The position numbers and the translations under genes were made by a program. Below, in pieces: positions 1 through 4,452 of a stretch of DNA of 7,495 bases (positions are counted from its first letter, which is position 1; every line of letters begins with the position of its first letter). The notes beneath the pieces were generated by a model. That model was not told the DNA's origin and did not search any database. It saw only the letters and a list, made by a program, of their open reading frames with translations. Source of the DNA: Xanthobacteraceae bacterium (GTDB lineage: Bacteria; Pseudomonadota; Alphaproteobacteria; Rhizobiales; Xanthobacteraceae); NCBI GenBank assembly GCA_019746355.1, contig JAIESC010000158.1:1-7495 (forward strand). Reading direction: 5' to 3'.

Positions 1-77
1 GGGTGTAGGGGAGCCCAGTCGTCCCCGCCTGCCTTGGAAGCAGGAGAACGTTGGTGCGAATCCAACCACCCTGACCA
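1..77 (+). tRNA. tRNA-Pro(TGG), 5' end cut by window edge, degenerate elbow
   Basis: The 3' acceptor strand (67-73) pairs with an acceptor whose first two bases lie before the window; positions 1-5 supply the remaining five. The D stem is 8-11/23-26. The anticodon stem is 28-32/40-44 with loop CTTGGAA, giving anticodon TGG at 35-37 (read as T35 G36 G37 after the loop's U33 equivalent; loop 33-39, anticodon 35-37). The T stem is 50-54/62-66, then discriminator A74 and an encoded CCA at 75-77. The D loop (12-22) has no GG pair, and the T loop reads TGCGAAT instead of TTCGAAT, so both partners of the usual G18-U55 elbow contact are lost. Stems are intact, so a divergent tRNA fits better than random decay, but a pseudogene is possible. 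Confidence 0.8.
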
Positions 78-81
78 GTCT

Positions 82-156
82 CATGCAGTGGCGAAATGGG
101 AACGCGATGAGCTGCAACCTCATCACGAGCGGGTTCGATTCCCGCCTGCATGTCCA
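82..156 (+). tRNA. tRNA-Cys(GCA)
   Basis: A perfect 7-bp acceptor pairs 82-88 with 146-152. The D stem is 91-93/103-105 with a GGG in its loop. The anticodon stem 107-111/119-123 carries loop CTGCAAC, giving anticodon GCA at 114-116. The T arm is 129-133/141-145 with a canonical TTCGATT loop. The discriminator is T153, the known U73 identity base for cysteine, followed by encoded CCA at 154-156. The acceptor CATGCAG is unlike the usual GG-starting bacterial Cys acceptor, yet fully compensated on the 3' strand. It begins 4 nt after the Pro tRNA. Confidence 0.9.
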
Positions 157-161
157 AGATC

Positions 162-237
162 GCTCTCGTAGCTCAACCGGAAGAGCAAGCGGCTTCTACC
201 CGCAGGGTTCGGGGTTCGAGTCCTCGCGAGAGCACCA
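162..237 (+). tRNA. tRNA-Arg(TCT)
   Basis: The 7-bp acceptor pairs 162-168 with 227-233. The D stem is GCTC/GAGC (171-174/183-186) around a GG-containing loop. The anticodon loop CTTCTAC (193-199) gives TCT at 195-197; its stem has one A-A mismatch at the outer pair (188/204). The T stem 210-214/222-226 has loop TTCGAGT and one G-U pair. Discriminator A234 and encoded CCA 235-237 follow. It reads AGA (and AGG by wobble), codons that are rare in a GC-rich genome. This is the most canonical member of the array. Confidence 0.93.
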
Positions 238-243
238 ATTTGT

Positions 244-330
244 GGAGAGTGAACGCGAGGGGTCTCGCGCGCCGCCTGCTAAGCGGCCGGTGCCTCACGG
301 CATGAGCATCGTGCGCTCCGCTCTCCGCCA
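244..330 (+). tRNA. tRNA-Ser(GCT), class II with long variable arm
   Basis: The acceptor pairs 244-250 with 320-326, with discriminator G327 (normal for Ser) and encoded CCA 328-330. The D arm is an unusually strong 5-bp hairpin (254-258/265-269). The anticodon stem 271-275/283-287 is a perfect 5 bp, with loop CTGCTAA and anticodon GCT at 278-280. The long variable arm pairs 291-294 with 299-302, as expected for serine. The T stem has one mismatch and its loop is ATCGTGC, with A in place of the usual T54. Position 8 is G rather than T. Class II shape and G73 support serine identity. Confidence 0.88.
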
Positions 331-346
331 CTTGCAGACCCTTCAC

Positions 347-418
347 GCGGACTTGGGTCATTGGCTGATCGCGCGCCTTCCAAGCGCTGCCAAGGAGGTT
401 CGATTCCTCCAGTCCGCG
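347..418 (+). tRNA. tRNA-Gly(TCC), abuts tRNA-Glu
   Basis: A perfect acceptor pairs 347-353 with 411-417. The D stem is 356-359/367-370 with loop ATTGGCT. The anticodon loop CTTCCAA (377-383) gives TCC at 379-381; the outermost pair of the anticodon stem is a C-T mismatch. The T stem is a perfect 5 bp (394-398/406-410) with loop TTCGATT. Discriminator G418 is followed only by CC before the next tRNA starts at 421, so no CCA is encoded. Cleavage at the 5' end of tRNA-Glu would leave a 3' end needing only a terminal A. Confidence 0.9.
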
Positions 419-420
419 CC

Positions 421-495
421 GCTCCGTTCGTCTACTGGCCAGGATCTCGCTCTTTCAAAGCGAGGAACAGGGATCGAAACCCTGACGGAGCGCCA
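421..495 (+). tRNA. tRNA-Glu(TTC)
   Basis: A perfect 7-bp acceptor pairs 421-427 with 485-491, with discriminator G492 and encoded CCA 493-495. The D region starting at 428 (TTCGTCTA...GGCC) strongly resembles bacterial tRNA-Glu. The anticodon stem 447-451/459-463 is fully paired around loop CTTTCAA, giving TTC at 454-456. The T stem is a perfect 5 bp (468-472/480-484), but the loop is ATCGAAA, with A for T54. It sits directly against the preceding Gly tRNA. Confidence 0.92.
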
Positions 496-497
496 AT

Positions 498-574
498 ACC
501 GGGATCGCCTGGCGGCAAGGGTGCTGCGCTTTGAACGCAGAACGTCGTGGGTTCGACTCCCTCTCCCGGTGCCA
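498..574 (+). tRNA. tRNA-Gln(TTG)
   Basis: The acceptor pairs 498-504 with 564-570. Its weak A-T first pair and discriminator G571 both agree with known Gln identity features. Encoded CCA is 572-574. The D stem 507-510/519-522 surrounds a GG-containing loop. The anticodon stem 524-528/536-540 is perfect, with loop CTTTGAA giving TTG at 531-533. The T stem has one T-T mismatch (548/562) and a canonical TTCGACT loop. The variable region is about 6 nt, one longer than usual. The gap from tRNA-Glu is 2 nt. Confidence 0.9.
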
Positions 575-582
575 ACACCTAT

Positions 583-656
583 GGCGGGGCCTCGCTGGCG
601 AGGATGTCGCTCTCATAAGGCGACAAAGCCGGGATCGTCACCCGGACCCGCTACCA
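583..656 (+). tRNA. tRNA with CAT anticodon (elongator Met or Ile2), short D arm
   Basis: The acceptor pairs 583-589 with 646-652, with a G-T first pair and a G-A mismatch at the last. Discriminator A653 and encoded CCA 654-656 follow. The D arm is shrunken: CCTCG and CGAGG (590-594/599-603) enclose only CTGG. The anticodon loop CTCATAA (612-618) gives CAT at 614-616 on a stem ending in T-G. The T stem is a perfect 5 bp (629-633/641-645) with loop ATCGTCA (A for T54). It lacks the three G-C anticodon-stem pairs and the C1-A72 mismatch of initiator tRNA. Sequence alone does not separate Met from lysidine-modified Ile2. Confidence 0.8.
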
Positions 657-665
657 ACATCCCAC

Positions 666-741
666 CGTCATTCCGGGCGCTCGCGCATAAGCGCGTTTAC
701 GCGCGTCTTCGACGCGCTATGCGAGCGAACCCGGAATGACG
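666..741. repeat. REP-like palindromic element between tRNA genes
   Basis: The arms CGTCATTCCGGG (666-677) and CCCGGAATGACG (730-741) are perfect 12-bp inverted repeats. The pairing continues inward as CGCTCGC (678-684) with GCGAGCG (721-727). The core can form two small hairpins (691-704 and 701-717) or one long imperfect stem. Dispersed palindromes with these arms are common in Bradyrhizobium-type genomes; that attribution is from memory. The element fills the only large gap (657-752) in the tRNA array, so it either inserted there or ended up as a spacer. Nothing else is visible in the gap. Confidence 0.8.
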
Positions 742-752
742 ACGGAGAATTT

Positions 753-825
753 GCCGATCAGGCCGATCTGGTGATGGCGCCGGTTTGTGGAGCCGGAGAG
801 CGCAGTTCGATTCTGCGGGTCGGTA
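753..825 (+). tRNA. tRNA-His(GTG), alphaproteobacterial type without G-1
   Basis: The acceptor pairs 753-759 with 818-824, including a G1-T72 pair and an internal T-G pair. The D stem is 762-764/776-778 with a GG-containing loop. The anticodon stem 780-784/792-796 closes with T-G; loop TTGTGGA gives GTG at 787-789. The T stem is a perfect 5 bp (801-805/813-817) with loop TTCGATT. The base before the acceptor is T752, not G, and the discriminator is A825, not C. Loss of G-1 with A73 is a known trait of alphaproteobacterial tRNA-His. No CCA is encoded; the next tRNA starts 1 nt later. Confidence 0.87.
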
Positions 826-826
826 C

Positions 827-901
827 ACGGGCGTAAGATAACGGCAGTCGGCCGGCCTCCAAAACCGTGCAGCGTGGGTTCAAATCCCGCCGCCCGTGCC
901 A
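827..901 (+). tRNA. tRNA-Trp(CCA), imperfect anticodon stem
   Basis: A perfect acceptor pairs 827-833 with 891-897. It starts A-T and has discriminator G898, both fitting bacterial Trp. Encoded CCA is 899-901. The anticodon loop CTCCAAA (857-863) gives CCA at 859-861. Its stem (852-856/864-868) has mismatches at both ends, leaving three strong pairs. The D stem is weak (about three pairs, 837-839/847-849) but its loop keeps GG. The T arm 874-878/886-890 has loop TTCAAAT. It starts one nucleotide after tRNA-His, is the last tRNA visible, and is followed by rtcB. Confidence 0.87.
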
Positions 902-910
902 AATTTTTTC
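891..910 (+). terminator. possible weak terminator after the tRNA array
   Basis: A run of six T (904-909) follows the CCA of tRNA-Trp by two bases. The preceding stem would be the tRNA acceptor itself (827-833/891-897), not a dedicated hairpin. It could cause partial termination between array and rtcB, or do nothing. No other terminator lies before rtcB. Confidence 0.2.
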
Positions 911-926
911 TGGACGCTTGCGATGC

Positions 927-945
927 CATCGGCGCTGAACCGATG
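927..945 (+). promoter_or_regulatory. hairpin in the rtcB leader
   Basis: CATCGG (927-932) and CCGATG (940-945) form a 6-bp stem around the 7-nt loop CGCTGAA. It ends just upstream of the purine-rich ribosome-binding stretch (950-962) and the start codon at 966. The size resembles an anticodon stem-loop, although the U33 position is G. There is no T arm or acceptor around it, so it is not an eleventh tRNA. A regulatory role is a guess. Confidence 0.3.
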
Positions 946-965
946 AGTTGGAAAGAGAGAAGACC

Positions 966-2312
966 ATGACCAGACCAGATCCATTCCAGGCGCGCGCCCG
1001 CGAGCTCGCCCGCGAGGCCGGCCTCGATCCCGACGCACGCGTCGAGCGGCCGGGCCAGCGTTCCATGCCGGTCTGGTGCACGTTCCGCGATGCCGCGCGC
1101 AAGGAGAAGCTTGCGCGCGATGCCGCCGAAACGGCCGCGTCGATCGCCGCCGTCACCACGCAAGCGCCGGAGTTCCAGAACGCGCCGCTCAAGGTGTTCG
1201 GCGAGCATGATGCCGCGACCATCGCGCAGATGAGGAACTGCATGGCGCTCGGCAACGTGGTCGGCGGCGTGATCTGCGCCGACGGCCATCTCGGCTATGC
1301 CCAGCCGGTCGGCGGCGTGATCGCCTACGAGAAGCAGATCAGCATCTCCGGCGTCGGCTTCGACATCGGCTGCGGCAACATGGCCGTGCGCCTCGACACG
1401 CCCTACTCCGCCATTGCCGACCGCGTCGGCCCGATCATCCGGGACGTCGCGCGGACGATCTCGTTCGGCGTCGGCCGCAGCAATGAGGAGCGCGTCGAGC
1501 ACGCGCTGTTCGACGACGCGGACGCATGGCGCGAGTCCGACATGGCCGCCTACCGGCAGAAGGCGGTGAACCAGCTCGGCACCGTCGGCTCGGGCAACCA
1601 TTACGTGGACCTGATGCGCGACGAGGACGGCCTCGTCTGGATCGGCGTGCACTTCGGCAGCCGCGGTCTCGGCCACACCAGCGCGACGCGGTACCTGAAG
1701 GCCGCGGGCGGCAAGGACGGCATGAACGTGCCGCCCGCCGTGATCGACGAGGATTCCGAACTCGGCCGCCGTTATATCGCGGCGATGCAGCTTGCCGGCC
1801 GCTATTCCTATGCGGGCCGCGAGTGGGTGATCGAGCGCGTGCGCAAGATCATCGGCGGCGCGGTGACGGACATGGTCCACAACCACCACAACTATGCGTG
1901 GCGGGAGACCCACAACGGCCGCGACCTCTGGGTCGTGCGCAAGGGAGCGACGCCGGCGTTTCCCGGCCAGCGCGGCTTTGTCGGCGGCTCGATGGGCGAC
2001 GACGCGGTCATCGTCGAGGGCGTCGACAGCGAGGCCGCGCGCGCGTCGCTCTACTCGACCGTGCACGGCGCCGGCCGCCTGTTCGGCCGGAAGGAAGCCA
2101 AGCGGCGGTTCTCGCGCGTGGAGATGGATCGCTGGCTGCAGCAACGCGGCGTCACGCTGATCGGCGCCGACCTCGACGAAAGCCCGATGGCCTACCGGCG
2201 GCTGCCGGAGGTGCTGGCGCAGCACACCGGCACCATCAGAGTGCTGCATACGCTCAAGCCGTTCGCCGTGGTCATGGCCGGCGAAAACGAGTTCGATCCG
2301 TTCAAGGATTGA
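966..2312 (+). CDS. rtcB: RtcB-family RNA ligase (3'-phosphate/5'-OH)
   Basis: RtcB joins RNA ends carrying 3'-phosphate or 2',3'-cyclic phosphate to 5'-OH ends, using GTP and Mn2+. In bacteria it repairs cleaved tRNA and rRNA. This 448-aa protein shows the family motifs in order: DGHLGY (106-111), FDIGCGNM (132-139; metal ligands D133, C136), GNHYVD (N211, H212), HFGSRGLGH (from H229), HHNYAW (H308), an FVGGSMG loop (338-344), and HGAGR (H367, the guanylylated histidine by analogy). Spacing of H212/H229 and H308/H367 matches E. coli RtcB closely. Compared with E. coli RtcB (about 408 aa) it has roughly 70 extra N-terminal residues before the APLKVF segment. ATG 966 was chosen because purine-rich GGAAAGAGAGAAG precedes it; an in-frame TTG at 948 overlaps that site. 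It lies 64 nt after tRNA-Trp on the same strand and has no visible RtcA, archease, PrfH or RtcR partner. Confidence 0.95.
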   Translation: MTRPDPFQARARELAREAGLDPDARVERPGQRSMPVWCTFRDAARKEKLARDAAETAASIAAVTTQAPEFQNAPLKVFGEHDAATIAQMRNCMALGNVVGGVICADGHLGYAQPVGGVIAYEKQISISGVGFDIGCGNMAVRLDTPYSAIADRVGPIIRDVARTISFGVGRSNEERVEHALFDDADAWRESDMAAYRQKAVNQLGTVGSGNHYVDLMRDEDGLVWIGVHFGSRGLGHTSATRYLKAAGGKDGMNVPPAVIDEDSELGRRYIAAMQLAGRYSYAGREWVIERVRKIIGGAVTDMVHNHHNYAWRETHNGRDLWVVRKGATPAFPGQRGFVGGSMGDDAVIVEGVDSEAARASLYSTVHGAGRLFGRKEAKRRFSRVEMDRWLQQRGVTLIGADLDESPMAYRRLPEVLAQHTGTIRVLHTLKPFAVVMAGENEFDPFKD

Positions 2313-2338
2313 ATTGGCCGTCTCGACTTCGCGGACCC

Positions 2339-2372
2339 GGCCGGTATGGTGGCGCACATCCCCATACCGGCC
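2339..2372. promoter_or_regulatory. 11-bp perfect inverted repeat between rtcB and the peptidase gene
   Basis: GGCCGGTATGG (2339-2349) and CCATACCGGCC (2362-2372) form a perfect 11-bp stem with a 12-nt loop. It starts 26 nt after the rtcB stop and ends 8 nt before the peptidase start. No T-run follows, so a classical terminator is doubtful. It could be an operator, an RNA stem that stops transcription weakly, or a stem that hides the downstream start, which has no clear Shine-Dalgarno sequence. Confidence 0.5.
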
Positions 2373-2380
2373 TTAAGCTC

Positions 2381-4450
2381 ATGTCAGTTGATCGTCCGAA
2401 CATCCCCGTTGCACGGCGCCTGCCGCACACCGTCACGCATCACGGCGTCACCATCGATGACCCTTACGCCTGGCTGCGCGACCCGGCCTTCCCGAAGGTC
2501 GACGACCCGGACGTGCTCGGATACCTCAAGGCGGAGAACGCCTATTTCGAAGCGGCAATGAAGCCGCATCGCGGGCTCATCGACACGCTGTTCGCCGAGA
2601 TGAAGGGCCGGGTGAAGGACGACGATGCCAGCGTCCCGCAAAAGGACGGCGCATTCGTCTACTGGCACGCCTTCGATCGCGGCGCGGAATATCGGAAGTG
2701 GTACCGGCGGCCGGCCGGCGGCGGAGCCGACGCCGTCATCCTCGACGAGCCGGCGCTCGCCGCAGGTCACGAATATTTCCGGCTCGGCGGCCAGGCGGTC
2801 AGCCCGGATGGCCGCCTCCTGGCCTATGCCGTCGACACCAATGGTTCCGAGCGCTTCGTTCTGAAGCTGCGCGATCTCGAAACCGGCGCGGAGCTTCCCG
2901 ACCTGATCGAGAACTGGCGCTACGGCCTTGTTTGGGCTGCGGACTCGAAGAGCTTCCTCTACACCGACGCCGACGAGAACTGGCGGTCAAAGACCGCCTG
3001 GCACCACCGGCTCGGCGATCCGCAGTCGGCGGACCGCGCCGTCTACCGCGAGCCGGACGAGAAATTCGGCGTGTCGCTCGGCCGCTCCCAGTCGCGGGCG
3101 TTCGCGCTCATTTCCACCGGCGATCACTCGACCAACGAGGTCTATCTGCTGCCGCTGAGCGACTTCGAAGCCACGCCCGTGCTGGTGTCGCCGCGCAAGA
3201 CCGACCGTGAGTACAACGTCGACGAGCGCCAGGGCACGCTCACCATCCGCGTCAACGACACGCATCCCAACTTCCGGGTGGTGACGGCACCGGTATCCAA
3301 TCCCGGTGACTGGACCGAGTTGATCGCCGGCAGCGACCGTCACTACATCCAGTCGGTCACGACCTTCGAGAACCTGATGGTGGTCGAGGAACGCGTCGAC
3401 GGGCTGTCGCAGATCCGGCTGCGCGACTACGCAAGCGGCGCGGAACGCCATATCGCGTTTCCCGAAGCGAGCTTCGTCGCCGCGCTGTCCTCCAATCCCG
3501 AATATCGCGTCGAGCGGCTTCGCATCGGCTACCAATCGATGGTGACGCCCGACACGGTCTACGACTACCACCTGGCCGAGGACCGGCTGGAGACGCTGAA
3601 GGTTCGGGAAATTCCCAGCGGCTATGATGCGTCAAAGTATGCGACCGAGCGGCTGATGGCACCGTCGCGGGACGGCACGCTCATTCCGGTGTCGGTGGTC
3701 TACCGCCGGGATTTCGTCAAGGACGGCTCCGGGCCGCTGCACATCCAGGGTTACGGCGCCTACGGCTATGCCGTCCCGCCGGGCTTCTCGACCAACCGGC
3801 TGTCGCTGCTCGATCGCGGCTTCGCCTGCGCCATCGCGCATATTCGTGGTGGCGACGATCTCGGCTATCGCTGGTATCTCGACGGCAAGCTTGAAAAGCG
3901 CACCAACACGTTCAACGATTTCGTCGACGTCACGCGCTTCCTCATCGCCCAAGGCTTCGCCGTGCCGGGCCGCGTCACCGCGGCCGGCGGTTCCGCCGGC
4001 GGCGAGCTGATGGGCGCGATCGTCAACCAGGCACCGGAGCTTTACGGCGCGGTCGCCGCGCACGTTCCGTTCGTCGATGTGCTCAACACCATGCTCGACG
4101 GCACGCTGCCGCTCACGCCCGGCGAGTGGTCGGAATGGGGCAACCCGATCGAGGACAAGGCGGCGTTCGACTTCATCCGCAGCTACAGCCCGTACGACAA
4201 CGTGACCGCGCAGCCCTACCCGGCGATGCTGGTGACCGCAGGGCTCAGCGATCCGCGGGTGACCTACTGGGAGCCGGCGAAGTGGGTGGCGAAGCTGCGC
4301 GCCACCAAGACCGACGGCCATCTGCTGCTGCTCAAGACCAACATGGGCGCCGGTCACGGCGGCAAGTCGGGCCGCTATGTCTCGCTCGAGGAGACCGCGG
4401 AAGAATATGCGTTTCTGATCACTCAGGTGCTGGGCGACGTGATCGCCTAG
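2381..4450 (+). CDS. ptrB: Oligopeptidase B-like S9A serine peptidase
   Basis: A 689-aa cytosolic serine peptidase that cleaves short peptides; oligopeptidase B prefers bonds after Arg or Lys. The N-terminus has the family opening DPYAWLRDP (27-35), followed by a seven-bladed beta-propeller (about 75-410) that limits access to small substrates. The alpha/beta-hydrolase domain follows, with nucleophile S528 in GGSAGG, D614 in GLSDPRV and H649 in GAGHGG. These lie within four residues of the E. coli enzyme's triad, and total length matches (about 686 aa). The PLTPGEW...EWGNP segment (568-579) corresponds to the acidic P1 pocket of oligopeptidase B rather than prolyl oligopeptidase. No signal peptide is seen. 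ATG 2381 fits the family N-terminus although a Shine-Dalgarno is lacking; the frame stays open upstream into rtcB but that part is not conserved-looking. It lies 68 nt downstream of rtcB, past an inverted repeat, so co-transcription is uncertain. Confidence 0.93.
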   Translation: MSVDRPNIPVARRLPHTVTHHGVTIDDPYAWLRDPAFPKVDDPDVLGYLKAENAYFEAAMKPHRGLIDTLFAEMKGRVKDDDASVPQKDGAFVYWHAFDRGAEYRKWYRRPAGGGADAVILDEPALAAGHEYFRLGGQAVSPDGRLLAYAVDTNGSERFVLKLRDLETGAELPDLIENWRYGLVWAADSKSFLYTDADENWRSKTAWHHRLGDPQSADRAVYREPDEKFGVSLGRSQSRAFALISTGDHSTNEVYLLPLSDFEATPVLVSPRKTDREYNVDERQGTLTIRVNDTHPNFRVVTAPVSNPGDWTELIAGSDRHYIQSVTTFENLMVVEERVDGLSQIRLRDYASGAERHIAFPEASFVAALSSNPEYRVERLRIGYQSMVTPDTVYDYHLAEDRLETLKVREIPSGYDASKYATERLMAPSRDGTLIPVSVVYRRDFVKDGSGPLHIQGYGAYGYAVPPGFSTNRLSLLDRGFACAIAHIRGGDDLGYRWYLDGKLEKRTNTFNDFVDVTRFLIAQGFAVPGRVTAAGGSAGGELMGAIVNQAPELYGAVAAHVPFVDVLNTMLDGTLPLTPGEWSEWGNPIEDKAAFDFIRSYSPYDNVTAQPYPAMLVTAGLSDPRVTYWEPAKWVAKLRATKTDGHLLLLKTNMGAGHGGKSGRYVSLEETAEEYAFLITQVLGDVIA

Positions 4451-4452
4451 GC

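Noticed and set aside
83..739. Open reading frame of 218 codons across the tRNA region
   Set aside because: It runs through eight folded tRNA genes and the palindrome, and its protein is Arg/Pro/Ser-rich without family features. The tRNAs explain the sequence.
1..901. CRISPR array or tandem repeat
   Set aside because: The repeated look comes from TTCGA-type T loops and CCA ends of different tRNAs, not from identical repeats with spacers.
827..909. tRNA array as an integration (att) site with a mobile element in rtcB region
   Set aside because: No integrase, no direct repeat of a tRNA 3' end and no transposase was found in the window.
927..945. Eleventh tRNA upstream of rtcB
   Set aside because: Only a stem-loop is present; there is no T arm, D arm or acceptor pairing, and the base before the would-be anticodon is G.
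948..965. TTG at 948 as the rtcB start
   Set aside because: It would translate the purine-rich ribosome-binding stretch; ATG 966 is better placed.
717..2357. Long minus-strand frame (546 codons) antisense to rtcB
   Set aside because: It is a GC-rich shadow frame: composition dominated by Ala, Arg, His, Asp and Val, no motif, and full overlap with the well-supported rtcB and two tRNAs.
1526..2380. Extension of the peptidase frame upstream into rtcB
   Set aside because: The upstream part is an out-of-frame reading of rtcB, very Arg-rich; the conserved peptidase begins at 2381.
3632..4357. Minus-strand frame antisense to the peptidase catalytic domain
   Set aside because: Shadow of the codon bias of the real gene; no recognisable domain or start signal.
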